A DNA stretch of 64,000 nucleotides from Pardosa pseudoannulata (GCA_032207245.1 CM063509.1:105808021-105872020); one strand, 5' to 3'. Positions 22,095-35,059 are shown, counted from the first letter of the stretch. Numbers and translations: made by a program. Notes: generated by a model from the letters alone, not told the origin.

Positions 22095-23128
22095 TGTAAG
22101 GATCCGTTACATAACCCGAGCGAAAGACGAACGGAAGGTGACCTTTCGCAGCGGACAATTAAGGTTACCAGTAGGTAAACACGCGTGGCCCGAACAAAGC
22201 CGTTTGTGTACCAGATTTCCGACACAAAGCAGAGGCAGTCGCCTAAGTGAAGGTAAATTAAAAAATTGTCAGTACGCCGGAGCCAGTGTGTCTACACCTT
22301 TATGATTTCTACTGCCGCCAAAAGACTCGGATAATAATTAAAAATCGAGTGATGGTGGGTCCCCAAATTAATGGTGCCGCTAATGGATTTAGGATGCTTG
22401 GTCGGTGAACTTAAAGAACTTCGGCCACATCTGGAGACGCGTTAGCTGATACAGGCGGGTCGATTGACCGCAAGATTGCGTCAACCTGGTCCTGGAAGGT
22501 TCCGGAAGATTCATGCGAGGGGCAACCGGTACCCCTATATAAAGAGATTGGCTGAGCAAGAAAGAGGGTTTTGGAAGAGAAATTTGTTTTATTGGAGCTC
22601 GAGCAGAGTCCACTTGTCTCTCCGAATTGCCGGAGCTTTCTTTCTTTCATAGACCGTCAGCGTCTCTGCTTTCTGCTAAGAAGTCGACCTTCGACTTAGG
22701 GATCTTATTCCCGCTACCTGAAATAAATTTTTAACTTCGTGCTTTTAAGTAGGTCGCCGAGAGTGACACTTGCTCTCATTTTGGATCATCCTGCATCCTT
22801 TGTCCTCAACGAACTCCAGCGATATACGCGCTCTGGGCGTTTCGATCCTCAGTCAAGTGTTCGGCTCATCAGACCGGTAGATTATAGTGTCCGAGTCCCG
22901 TACCGGCACTCTGTAGCGAACTGTTCCTGTGTTACTAGCTTCACTGTACCCACGTATGGTATTTTTATAACGTTTATCTCAGCCCGAGATCCCAGAAGAA
23001 ATTGAATTAAGGAATACTGTACATAAATATATACATTTATTCCATTGAATAAAGCATTTACTCAACAGTAAATCGAGTTTCAGCCTGTATTTTTGATGGC
23101 CTCGCCTACCCTTATTCAATACGTCACA
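22095..23128 (+). mobile_element. Probable large solo LTR (~1.03 kb)
   Basis: The block is clearly GC-richer than its flanks and has LTR-like architecture: TG at 22095 (TGTAAGGATCCG), a TATA element CTATATAAAGAG near 22534-22545, a downstream polyadenylation signal GAATAAAGC near 23047-23055 and a CA end (ACGTCACA, 23128). Flanking tetramers TTAT and CTAT differ by one base, so the target duplication is imperfect. An 88-residue frame at 22739-23005 lies between the TATA and poly-A signal and is probably not coding. An alternative is a host promoter with first exon. Confidence 0.5.
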
Positions 23129-23132
23129 CTAT

Positions 23133-24140
23133 ATGTAAAGGAAAGAATGTAGGAAACTTTATTTTCCTTCCTTGGAGTTTTATTAATAAAGAATACATTA
23201 GTAACATTTTCGATAATAACGTGTTATTTAGAATGTTAAACAAGACTGCAAGGTAAGAAACAAAAAAAAATTAGACTTATTTTATTTCCTTATTTCTGGA
23301 AAACAATGTTGCCTCAACCTTTTAACCCATGTTTTTCGATTCCTATCCGAAAAGTGCATCACCAGATATATGGAATATTCGGAATAAAATTCGAAATCGG
23401 GACAAATCTAGCGCGAAGAATTGCCGGGAGCTGTCCCCCAAGATATTTGTCGTCTGCAGAATGAGTACAATATTCGTGATGTCCCATTCCAAAGCGGGAA
23501 TTTCCTCTCGCAGCAGAGATGTTGGCCATAAAGAGAATGGTTTTCAAACACGAATAGAAAAGACATAAAATACTGTCCTTTATTTTCTGTCACTAGGATG
23601 TTATATGTGACATTAGAAGAGGGAACGCGGAAGGGGCGAGGAATTTTGCAGCTCACCGAGGCGGAAATTCCGATTGAAGGTGTATATGGGTAGATGTAGG
23701 GAAATTGTGTTCGCGTCATCTGTATAAAAATGTATTGTTCCGAGTCGGTGAGTATGAGGAGTAATTCAAAAGGGCATGAATAATACTGCAGAACCATTAT
23801 ACATCAAATAGCACTGTTCGGCTATTTTAAGTATTACTACTAGATTGTGCATTATCCTGTAATGGCCGCGATTTCAGAAAAACTTGCATGTATTGTCACG
23901 TGTAGTATAAGAAAATGAACTTATACTTACAAGAATGGTAGTCATTTCCACAGCGAGGGTGAAAATCATTTTCAGGAGACGAAATTATGTATTTATTACA
24001 AAGCACATTTAAAAAAAAGTGTAGTTTCTAACTATTTTTCTTTTATTAAAAAATAGAAAAATTCTTAATCATACCTGCTTTTAGTTAGATATTTTCTTTT
24101 GCTGAACTATTCAACAGAAAATACCAAATGTAAGGTATAC
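23133..24140. other. No supported gene; unrecognised 129-residue minus frame
   Basis: The minus frame at 23408-23797 is the longest in this stretch but has no domain I recognise, several alternative overlapping frames, and no splice or promoter context. I treat it as probably non-coding. Confidence 0.35.
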
Positions 24141-24600
24141 AAGGTTCTTCCCAAAAGTAATGAGAAAAAAATTACATAAATAAAGAAATCGTACTTACAA
24201 AAATAAATAAATAAATAAATAAAAATAAAAAAAGAGTTAATCTTCAAAGTGCATACCTTGAACTGCAATACAACATATACAGCTTTGCTGCCAGCTGTTG
24301 TAGCATCGTTAGAACTCATTTTGTGAGATGTCGCAAAGACCTCTGTGGGCTCTTTAGACATTTTGGAGACCTTCTTAAGCCGTGAAAAAAAGGTCACAGT
24401 GGACAAGATCGGGGCTGTATGGTGGATTGGAAAGAACAAATGTGTTCCTAGGTTAGGTATTCAGACAACCAACGCCTTGTGGGGTTGAGCGTTGTTGTGG
24501 TGGACGATTCTGCTGCCAGCGTTCTCTGAGGGGACTCTCATTTTCTTCAAGCGCTTGAGCACTTCCAAGTAAAATTATGCATTCACAGTTCGAAATTGAA
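24141..24600 (-). pseudogene. Mariner transposase relic
   Basis: The left end AAGGTTCTTCCCAAAAGTAA resembles a mariner terminal repeat. Minus-strand translation gives FFSRLKKVSK, close to the FLFxRLKKxLKG block that follows the third catalytic acidic residue in mariner transposases, and further upstream the HHTAP remnant of the HPPYSPDLAP motif. The frame is broken and the other terminal repeat was not found. Confidence 0.6.
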
Positions 24601-25619
24601 CTTAACCCCTTAACTGCTGTCCATACTTAACCCATTCTCACTCGTTCATTTTTCTTGCGTAGGTCGTCCTATGCACAAATTTTATTGTTCAGTTTTACTT
24701 TTCTATGTGCAGTGGAAAATGATTTACGATTGTCGCAAAACTGCATCTTTGTAAGATTATATTTGCAAGATATCATCAACTTTTACCGAATTTAACGCAA
24801 TCTCATTGTATAGCGGAAGTGTAGATTTTACATCTTAAGCTTAACGATATACTCACAAAGGATCCATGTTACATTACTGGGCAAATTATTTTTCAAATAG
24901 CATTTACTTGCAGTAACTGATTTTTTCGAAGATCTTAGTAACAAATTTGAAAGCAACAAAGTGTAGTCCAAAACTCCTGCAAGTCCGGAACAAAAAACCT
25001 ACTCCTTTTTTATTTTGCTGACTGTGGCAATTTTTCAGTGAACATGAAGCACGAAAATTCTTAGACTTGATGCAGTCTTGTTTCAATCTCGCAGACTTGT
25101 CATGCTGAACTTGCTACAAGTTTACAGGATTTTAAAGCAAGACTGCTGCAAGTTTGCAGTAAACTAAATTTGCTATCTGGGTTAGGAGTAGCTTCTAGAC
25201 TGATGAGAAAAGTCACTGACATTCCAATAAACATTTTTGAGCAATATGTTTTCCTAGTTGATTTGCCAGGAATACACACAAAATTTTTCACATTATTTCT
25301 GGCACAAACCTTGTGTTACCATTACATGTCATCATGAATATATAATGTTAAATTAACTAAATGATAAATGACACCAACAACTATTTAAAAAATCACTCGA
25401 GATTGAACAAAGAAAAAGAAATTTTTAATTCTTAAAATATTTAAAGTATCAGAATATTCTGATTGATTGATTTTATAAATAAAAGAAGCATATGTTTAAA
25501 TACAGAAATTTCCAATCATTCCTCAGAATTTTTTAAAGTGTCGGACAGTGGTGAAATTATAGTTTTGGGAAAATAGCTTATAAAGTTAAAGAATATATAA
25601 GAGGCTCATATATAATATA
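24601..25619. other. No supported gene
   Basis: TTAACCCCTTAACTGC (24602) and TTAACCCATTCTCACTCG (24628) look like isolated piggyBac-type ends without partners. The remainder, including minus frames at 24904-25086 and 25100-25291, is unrecognised. Confidence 0.35.
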
Positions 25620-25627
25620 CTCTAGAA

Positions 25628-26093
25628 CAGGGGGTTTGAACTGTCCAACGGTGGGTTGCATGTAGCCTGAAAAGCCAACTTTTCGGCCCTGGTCATCTTC
25701 AAAAAAACTTTTTTAGGCGTTTAATAGATTTTTGTTTATTTTTAATTTTACTGTTATATGCAATTTTAAAATAAGTGTTGTAAAAGCTTCAATTATATAC
25801 CTTACCCTTAACTTTTCTGCTTGATTATTCTACTTGATTTTCTCCTTTCTCTTTTCTTTATACATTTAAAGTGTACAAATAAGTCATGTATTTTATAACA
25901 CAAGGCCAATTATTTTAAGTAACTAAAAGGACTATACCATGTTTTAAAATTAAATTATGCATATTCTTTACATTGTTACCTCTGTCTTATTTCCAGAATT
26001 TACCCGAAATTTGTCACTTCAGAGAGTGCAGCCCGCAATCCTACATAGAGTTTCTAATGTGGCCTTTGAGCTCTTTCAAGTTGGACACCTCTC
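25628..26093. mobile_element. Short hAT MITE (466 bp)
   Basis: The exact 8-bp duplication CTCTAGAA (25620-25627 and 26094-26101) flanks CAGGGGG...CTGTCCAAC and, inward from the right, GAGAGGTGTCCAACTTG, a hAT-type terminus. No transposase motif. Confidence 0.82.
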
Positions 26094-26290
26094 CTCTAGA
26101 ACTCGTCTATAACTTGCGTGCTACATTGAATTTTTCTAGTAGAATTTTTTAATACAGTTACAATTAACTGCAGAAAAATAATTCGTTATAAAGAATTTTT
26201 GAATTATTTAAAGGTGGAAAATTTCCAAGACTTCTTAAAATAATAGTTTTTAATTTTAATTTTAATTTTTTTAAATTTTTATTATATATA

Positions 26291-27225
26291 CGAGGGTTGG
26301 AACTTTAATAGTGGCAACAATTTATTTACATTGAATACAAAAGTTATTCACGTCACCATGTTTTTCAGTCCTTCAATAGTCTCCAGCATTGTGTATAACC
26401 CGTTTTCAACGATATGGAAGTCGCAGAAAACCCGTGTTAGCGCCTGTTCCGTTGATAGTTCGAATGGATCGGTCTATTGCCGTCAAAATCTCTGGAACAG
26501 TTGTTCTGAATTGAAGCGAATGCCACGAAGTGGTTCCTTCATCTTAGGAATTAAGACAAATTCATAAGGACTTAAATCTGGAGAATATGGTGGATGGTAA
26601 AGCACTTTCCATTCCCATGAATCGAACAAATCAGCCACAGCTTGGACTGCATTGTCATAAAAAATGATAGGGTCTATCCGCAGAAAGTGCAGAATTTTCC
26701 TTATGCCCAGGCATTCCTTCAGATTGTGCAGCACAGTCGTATGCACAAATACTGTCTGTCACGAATAGTTTGGCATTGATCACTGTCCACAAGTGCGGCA
26801 ACAGCATTCAATTCTGCTTCGCTGACACTAGGACGACCTGGCCGATGCATGTCTGCCACATTTTGGCATCCTCCATTGAAGGCCATTACCAACTTGCTAC
26901 AATTCTGTAAGACAATGCAGATTCTCCGCAAGCCTCTTGAACCCCTAGATGAAATTGTCGTGCTGTACCTCTGGAACATAGAATTTTTTTATCTAACTTT
27001 GTTGGTCTCGTTTTGAAAACATCTTGACACTTACTTTACACCGCAAGCTAGTACAAGGATCAGTTCTTCGCATCACTCCGCATGCGCATGAAGTAGGAAG
27101 GACGATTCTTTTTGTTGAGAGGTAAGATAGGTATGTAGCTCACCTGTGGTATACGCGATATTCTTTGGTTTTGTTTGCGTAGCGTTTTTACAGCAGTGCT
27201 GCCACTATTAAAGTTCCAACCCTCG
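26291..27225 (-). mobile_element. Mariner element with perfect 26-bp terminal repeats
   Basis: Ends beginning CGAGGGTTGGAACTTTAATA are perfect inverted repeats for 26 bp and are flanked by TA (26289-26290, 27226-27227). The 935-bp element encodes a broken minus-strand transposase. The N-terminal half (26719-26979) has an HTH-like segment with GRPSVSEAE. The C-terminal half (26483-26746) has IIFYDNA and HPPYSPDLSPYEF, the second and third catalytic blocks of the D,D34D triad. The third acidic position reads E (SPYEF) where mariners have D (SPCDY), and the first block is missing near the junction of the two frames. At 935 bp it is shorter than full-length mariners (about 1.3 kb), so it is internally deleted and inactive. 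The perfect ends suggest recent mobility. Confidence 0.92.
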
Positions 27226-27237
27226 TACATTAAAGTA

Positions 27238-27700
27238 CAGGGTGTCTATAAAAGAAGTCCGGGGTTTTGAGGCAAAATATTTTAATGAAATAAAAAACAT
27301 ACATACATGTTTTATACATGACTCAAGCTTAATATTAAGTTTTTTTTAACACTTAGTAAAGTTCTATATGAGGTAGTGGCACGGCAGAAGTCTAAACGGT
27401 ATTTACCTTCTTCCATGTCCTGCGAGCATGTCTGCACAGGTATGCACAAATTGACTATTCGTTCCCTGAGATGTTGAACATCACGAATTTTCTCTGCATA
27501 CACAAGATTCTTGATATCCCCCAGAAGATCTAACATTCTGTCCACTTTCTCTTGAGACACACTCGGCCTAGCGACTTTTGCTTCACATTTGTTTCCTTAA
27601 TGCACTGAACCATTGACGAATTTTTGTCAGAAGGCTTAACCCTAGATGAAATTTTCTTGTACGGTAACACAGACTTTTTTTAATAACATATTGAGCCTTT
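27238..27700 (-). pseudogene. Tc1/mariner-type transposase C-terminal relic
   Basis: Starts CAGGGTGTCTATAAAAGAAG after a TA. The minus frame 27312-27560 includes QHLRERIV and YRLDFCRAT, like the C-terminal region (…W.E..YRLDVCRAT.GAHIE) of a Tc1/mariner-superfamily transposase widespread in arthropods. The catalytic core is missing and the opposite terminal repeat was not found. Confidence 0.6.
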
Positions 27701-27837
27701 TGTTGCATCGCCGTCATTTCAAATTTCGCGACTTCATTTCAAGGTCAACGCTGCAGCGCAGAATAGTTGATACACATTCGCTGATATGAGTAAAAACTTG
27801 AGCTTTTTTCAGAGAAATCGACTATTTTGCTATCTTT

Positions 27838-27897
27838 TATGTTTGCGTAGTTTTTACAAACAGTTCTTTTAAAGTTCCAACCCTCGTACATTAAAGT
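27838..27897. repeat. Second copy of the mariner right end and flank
   Basis: GTTTGCGTAG...AAAGTTCCAACCCTCG followed by TACATTAAAGTA repeats the sequence at 27172-27237, including bases outside the mariner. Sharing of flank implies a segmental duplication of about 660 bp spacing rather than an independent insertion. Confidence 0.75.
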
Positions 27898-28161
27898 ATT
27901 ACAAAAATACAACGAAAGAAATTTGAAATACTTTCGATTAGAATAGAAGTTATCTCTAAAATTTCTCTGTCAGTTTAACTGTAAAGCTCTTTTGTTTCCA
28001 AAACTGTAATTTTTTTTCTTATTCTTTGTCCTTTAAAAATACGATGGGGGGGGGGGTCACCACATGACTCCTTGTACGGTTATTATAAAATGCATCTTCT
28101 TTTTATCTTGTATGATGGGTCATGAAAACTATCCTTTCCACATTCTCGTCAACATTTAAAG

Positions 28162-28333
28162 GCCGAACGAGGGCCGAATGGTAGACCGCTGCTCTTCGGA
28201 ATCAGAGTTCAAGGGTTTGATCTGTATTTGTTTGTATCATTCGAAATCGGCTTTAAAAAGCAGGTCTTGATCTCATTAGCCCTGGTGTAACAAAATAGTG
28301 GGCCGTAGAGCTCCAAAACACTAAACCAAACTA
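28162..28333 (+). mobile_element. Diverged tRNA-derived SINE
   Basis: An old plus copy: tRNA head GCCGAACGAGGGCCGAATGG is recognisable, the B box is reduced to GGGTTTGATC and the tail is CTAAACCAAAC. The exact duplication TCAACATTTAAAG (28149-28161 and 28334-28346) survives. Confidence 0.92.
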
Positions 28334-28346
28334 TCAACATTTAAAG

Positions 28347-28917
28347 TAATCTTTATTTCTCAAGGTAACCATGATCTGATTAAAGTTCAAGTACTGCCAT
28401 CTGGTGGAGACCTAAAGCGTTAGTAATTGCTACATCGAAGCATATCATTACATAAATGTTACTTTTTAAACCAAAATATTTCATGATTACATTACACTTT
28501 TAACTCCGTACCAAGCAATAATAAACAGCAACAATATAAAAAAATCAAAATTATTCTCCCTAATTAATTTTTATTGTTATGCCTAGAAATTTATTTTAAG
28601 GGATAATAGATATTGACATGAAAGAAACAATTTCCTCAGTGTAGAATTACTACCTGGTAAATAGTAAGGAATATGCTTTATCAAGCTTCTTATTCATCCT
28701 ATTAAAATGAGTCGAAGATTGATACAATTTTTAACAAGCTGAAAATATTACAAAAATAAAAATAATTAAAGAAAAAAAGTAACGAACCATGAGAACAAAA
28801 AGTTATACTTACTAGTAAAATGAAATGAAAATTTCTATATATATATTAGTTCTTAGAAAATTATATTTATTATCCGGATTTCTTTCTGAAATATATTTAA
28901 GACTTCTTCACTGGCAC
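28347..28917. other. No supported gene
   Basis: AT-rich, with no recognised repeat or coding sequence. Confidence 0.4.
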
Positions 28918-28982
28918 ACACACACATATATGTATATATGTATATGTATATATATAAGTATATATATGTATATATGTGTATA

Positions 28983-29013
<31 letters not shown>
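28918..29013. repeat. AC / TA / TATG microsatellite
   Basis: Dinucleotide and TATATG repeats. The frames that cross it (poly I/Y and poly T/Y) are artefacts of the repeat. Confidence 0.95.
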
Positions 29014-29014
<1 letters not shown>

Positions 29015-29119
29015 GTAACGAATTCTCGTTGCATTAAATTTCCAGATACAGACTTATCTACGACCGTGAGAAAAGCCAAAGAAATAGCAATAGAAGAAAG
29101 TGAGAAAAGCAATAGAAAT

Positions 29120-29800
29120 AGCAAACGTGCCTTTTGTAAGCACTGGAACTGAGCTCATCTTTACCTAGTTAAAAGACGTTGTTTTGAGCAGAATAGGATG
29201 CTGAATATAGGATTGTTAACACCGAGGACCATCTCAATCATTCTGTCTGAGAGAAATTCATTAGGATGCTGGTGAAGTGTTCCCAGTGTTAGTTTCAATA
29301 GCATCCCGAAGAAAGAGTCTCACACGACAGGAATCCTCTACATTGTAAGGGAAGCAGCAATAAGTTTCTACCTTGTTCTCCAAAGGTTTGTCCAGAGACA
29401 TCGATTAATGATCTGCGAGATTGCCCCCTATTATTGCAAACTTACATTGGAACTGGGCTTGCACCACTCCGGCTAGAGTTCTACAAGCGGTTTCCCCACC
29501 ACGTCATCAACCAGATGTCCGATCAGTTGAGATAAAAATTTGTGGTCATACGGAGATATAAAAGGACCAGAGTTCGAGGCCCTGGGAAAATTTTTGATCG
29601 ATCGCGCCTCTTGTGAACTCATTTGCCGAGAGCGTCAAGGCGAGCGACTGAGAACGTCCTCCCCCCCCTTTTATTTTCCCTTCAAACGATTAGGAAGCTG
29701 ATTCCTGTAACGATCATCATTTTCATTTGTAGATATTCATCGTTTTCATTTGTCTTCATCATAACTTCAACATTGTGTTTCTAATAAAGATCTTTAGTCT
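29120..29800 (+). promoter_or_regulatory. Promoter/LTR-like block
   Basis: A GC-richer block with a TATA element GAGATATAAAAGGACC at about 29550-29566 and a polyadenylation signal CTAATAAAGATC at about 29780-29791, the arrangement of a retroelement LTR. A TGTTAACACC at 29213 is a possible start. I could not find a matched CA end or target duplication, nor a second copy, so a host promoter is equally possible. Confidence 0.35.
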
Positions 29801-29850
29801 GTACGTAGGCCTCTGCTATCCTTTTTCGAGCTCAATTAGAGCCAAAAATG

Positions 29851-30948
<1,098 letters not shown>

Positions 30949-31339
30949 GGTGGGGTAAAATGGGTATTTCTTTTATAATTTACTTAAAAGACACGTAACA
31001 ATTATATTTTAGCTTTGTAATATATTTTTAGACATTTGTTGGCAACATTTATTTCCTTAAGAAGTTTTATATTTTGCATCTGTCAACATAGATTTCAAAT
31101 ATATTACATATTTAAAAATGCAAAAAAATAATTATAACATATTATTTTTTAATTTCTACTATTAGCTCACACTCTTCCTATATATATTTATATATCTTGT
31201 TTAAATTTTCAATCGTTAATAAAATACTTTTTATTTATCCACTCAAGTTCAAATACATTTTTTAAACTTGTAGTGGATGACACTTGATGTTAATACAGTT
31301 TTTCAAATATTAATTCATTAATTAAATTTAATTAATTAA

Positions 31340-31675
31340 TTTCCATCAGTCACTGTGAACTTTGGCAATAATGGTGTTCACAGAATCGAGCCAATATCAG
31401 TGCAATTCTCCGCCAAACGCAGCTACGGTACTGCTGAACGAAGAATGCTACCATTAATACTATCATGGGCATCAACAGTACATAAGATGCAAGGTAGCAC
31501 TGTAGATTATGCAGTAATATATCTAGAACGAAAACTCTTCGCAGCAGGTCAAGCATATGTCGCCTTGAGTCGTGTGAAATCATTACATGGACTATTAATT
31601 GAAGAACCGGAGTGCTCGAAACTCACTGGAAAAGTTCTTGCAATAATGAAGCATTACAATAGATGGACAGAATGA
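31340..31675 (+). pseudogene. Pif1-like helicase C-terminal fragment
   Basis: About 110 residues open to a stop at 31675. It contains [12 protein letters not shown] (helicase motif V, usually HKSQG.T) and [13 protein letters not shown] (motif VI with the arginine-bearing ALSRV), in the order and spacing of Pif1-family superfamily 1B helicases. Motifs I-III are absent: an in-frame stop lies at 31337 just upstream and the preceding sequence is AT-rich. No ATG starts the frame. Pif1 domains occur in autonomous Helitrons and as free-standing host or transposon genes; the short non-autonomous Helitrons in this window make a Helitron origin plausible but unproven. Broken, not functional. Confidence 0.85.
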
Positions 31676-31984
31676 GAAATTACAAACCGCAATCGGTTTC
31701 ATTAGTCAGAAACGAAAAAAAAATAGAAAGCTAATAAATACTATCAAATAAAAATCACAGTCCAAAACCATATACAGAAAGAAAAAAGTAAAATTGCAAG
31801 GAAATTCACTTTATATTTTGCCAATTAATATTATGATTCTGACATATGTATATATTTGTATTAATTGTAATTATTGAATGAAATGTAATTAAAATTAAAA
31901 TTTTTCTTTGTTGACCTAAGTATGAATTGAATTTAAATTTTCTTACAGTTAATTCTCAACTTATTAAAAAAAACTGTGGTCTGA

Positions 31985-32640
31985 TTACGTAGTGAATATA
32001 ACTTGACTCTGAAGCATGAAGGGTTTGAGTAACTCTTCTGGTTTAACCAGTGATTATAACCTGCCTATGAAGCACGAAGGGTTTGAGTAACTCTTCTTGT
32101 TTGACCAGTGAATATAACCTGCCTATGAAGCATGAAGGGTTTGAGTAACTCTTCTAGTTTTGACCAGTGAATATAACCTGCCTATGAAGCATGAAGGGTT
32201 TGAGTAACTCTTCTGGTTTGACCAGTGAATATAACCTGCCTATGAAGCATGAAGGGTTTGAGTAACTCTTCTGGTTTGACCGGTGAATATAACCTGCCTG
32301 TGAAGCATGAACGGTTTGACCAGTGAATAATAACCTGCGTATGAAGCATGAAGGGTTTGAGTAACTCTTCTGGTTTGACCAGTGAATATAACCTGCCTAT
32401 ATAGCATGAAGGTTTGAGTAACCTCTCTGGTTTCCTTTACCAGTGAATATAACCTGCCTATGAAACATGACGGGTTTGAATAACCCTTCTGGTCTGTTTT
32501 ACCAGTAAATATTACCTGCCTATGATGCATAAAAGGTTTGAGAACTCTTCTGGTTTGCTTTACAAGTGAATATAACCTGCCTCTGAAGCATGAAGGGCTC
32601 TACGAAAGATAGCCTATCTAAGAAGTATGAAAAGTTTAAG
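31985..32640. repeat. ~60-bp minisatellite, about ten copies
   Basis: The unit contains GTGAATATAACCTGCC, TATGAAGCATGAAGGG and TTGAGTAACTCTTCTGG. Periods are 57-60 bp, with one shortened unit near 32284-32320 and increasing divergence past 32500; faint copies trail to about 33060. Minus frames over it repeat RQVIFTG and are by-products. It begins about 300 bases after the Pif1 fragment. Confidence 0.93.
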
Positions 32641-33257
32641 AAACACTTCTGGTCGAATATGTAGCAACGAGCTGCCTATCCTAACGTATGAAAGATTTCC
32701 TGGTACCACGCTATAGATTACCTCAAATTTGATCATCCTGAAGGGCGAAGGTTTTTGCTCTTTTCTGTAATTCTCACCACCTTCCGACGTTTCAGGAAGA
32801 GGATATACATATCTAGATTTAATCTACACGTTCTCTGAATATACGAAGAGATGCCTGTCATCTTCGAACTTCGGGATTTTACCCCAGAATACTGACCACT
32901 AGATCATCTCGGACCTACCCTTATTGTCTGCTTAACCAGTCATCATATTCTACCTGTGAAAAAATATCCTTCTATAAACTATGGCGGGTTTAGGAAACCC
33001 TTCCGTCCTGCTTAGGTAGTGAATAAAATCTGCTTAAGTAGGGAAGTGAATAGAGTAACCACTGAGTACCACTAATTCCCATCATTGATTCAAGCACACA
33101 TTTTCTTTCCAAATATGAAGTACTAAACACAATATTCAGAGAGGGAAAATTAATTAATTTAAATCACAAGATTCAATTTAAAAGTGCTACCTTTATCCCA
33201 CCATAAATAAATAAGACGTTACCAAATATTTATAAAAAAAAACCATATTTACCCCAC

Positions 33258-35059
33258 AATGTTAAATATCTGTTACTGGCTCAATTTATCTCCCTCATTA
33301 AATCAAACAGGTCTAGAAAAAAATGTCCAACTCGATGACGACAGAAAAAGAAGGAAAATTAAATACCGTTTATTGAATGCGGTAATGGCGTATTACAATA
33401 ATTATACCCACTGATGAAACAATGAAAGATAACGATAAACACTTTGATTGATTGAGAAGGTAGTCACCGAAATTAATTCCACTTAATAAAAGTGCTTAAA
33501 AGACAATCAGCAGTCTAAGAGAGAAAGAAAAAAATTAAAATAATCTACATAAGATGACGCAAGGGAAAAAAATGATGGGGGAAGTAGTTTTTGTATTTTG
33601 TTCAATCTTCGTTGTAATGCAAGTGAAAATTCAATACGCCAATACAAGATTAGCGTCATTTAGCCATAGATCACTTCACTTCAAGGGAAAGTCATCAACC
33701 ACTTTTTTGAACGGAAAAAAAAAGAAAGAAATCCTGAACGAAGTTGAGGAATGAGGAGCTGACGACAGTATCCCATTGGAGGCAAACGACCATAAGCTGT
33801 TAACTGTCATTTGCAAAAACCTCTCCTTCAGCTTTAGGAATGACGCGTTGCTAGCGTTCGATTCGCTAATTTCTTGCGATGATGATGATGACTTCGTGCG
33901 ACTTCGAAACCTTTGGGGGGCGAAGAGGGGGGATAGAACGAGGAGCTTCGAGGAAGAACTCATTTCTTTTGTTCTCATTTTTGTTTCATAATCATCTTCG
34001 TTTCAATTGTTTTTCCCCCTTTAAAAACAGAAAGCAAAGGAGACGTGAAAAAATTATTAAATTTTGCCGGGTACCTAAAACTCAAACTGATGATTTCCCC
34101 GCTAGGGGTGGGGGAAGTTGGGAAACGACGGGGGGGATGTGAAGTTTTCACGGATGAGGTGGCTTGGCGCTACCCCATACACTGACTGATTCGAAAGGGG
34201 GTGTGGTAGGTGGGGAACAGGCAGGAGAGGGAGAAGTGGAGTTGAGTTGCAAGAAATTTAAGTCGCTGACGGAAAATTAAGAATATTTTTATGCTTTTTC
34301 TTTTAATGCATGCGAGTTCTAAAAACTTGGGACGTTAAAAAGATTTCATCGAAGTTTCTGAAAATCATCCCTTGATGTCTTGAAATATGTATCTAACGAT
34401 TCGGAAAAAAAATGACGAAAATAAATGATAATAATCATTCGAATGAAAAGGAATATTTAGCTGAACTAGACCAACAAAAAAGTGGAAGTTTGCTCCAAAC
34501 TTATTTTTTAATAATTCACATTTTTCGATAATTTGAAAATAATGGGCATTGATATTTAATTAGCCTCCAAGGTAGAGATGAATTTGGCTCTGTGTTTTTT
34601 CTCCTTGGAACATAAATTGAAAAATGTGACAAATAATGGACTAAAAAATGCACTGAATCGTAGCATTAAACTAACGTAAGTCATTTACTATATTAGTTGT
34701 TTAATATGAAATATGAGGATACTTATTTCGAATTTTAAAAAAATATGCTGCTATAAATTTTTTGTGGAGAGAATTTCACACTTTTGTGAACCAATCCATA
34801 AGGACTTTCTGTATGCATCTTTAAGAGAAAAAGGAGTTGAGAAATTCCTCAAACTTCCTTACACACACATACAAGATATAATTGAGTATTTCATTTTTAG
34901 GCTCACTTGCATTAGGAAAATTGTGTGACGAAAGTCCTCAAATGCAAGATCCATGTACGTATTTGAAATTTGCAATGTGGGCCTTTCAGTGGCCAAAAAA
35001 TTTTCAAAGAATTTTATAGCGTGATATTATTTCGTGTATAACACGTGCCTTGATTTTTT
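33258..35059. other. No recognised gene; GC-richer 33550-34240
   Basis: Includes a GATGATGAT run near 33878 and purine-rich stretches. Three overlapping frames (33554-33754 plus, 33676-33978 minus, 33879-34142 plus) have no recognised domain. The block could be unique host sequence such as a UTR or exon, but no family or splice evidence supports a gene. Confidence 0.3.

Larger units (their letters stand above)
30949..33257. mobile_element. Candidate TIR element with TGGGGTAAAATGGG end
   Basis: The left end reads GTGGTGGGGTAAAATGGGTA and the right end, inverted, reads CATTGTGGGGTAAATATGG, each followed by a T-rich run and TTTATAA. The same motif occurs at 55258 and 55499 beside a pogo/jerky transposase relic. 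It would enclose the Pif1 fragment and minisatellite below. No target duplication is evident, so the pairing of these ends is tentative. Confidence 0.4.

Noticed and set aside
23408..23797. 129-residue minus frame as a host gene
   Set aside because: No recognisable domain, no splice context, and overlapping open frames on the other strand suggest chance in a GC-richer patch.
31985..32640. CRISPR-like array
   Set aside because: The whole ~60-bp unit repeats without unique spacers, and the context is eukaryotic.
33554..34142. Small genes in the GC-richer block
   Set aside because: Three mutually overlapping frames on both strands, dominated by simple-repeat residues, with no family match.
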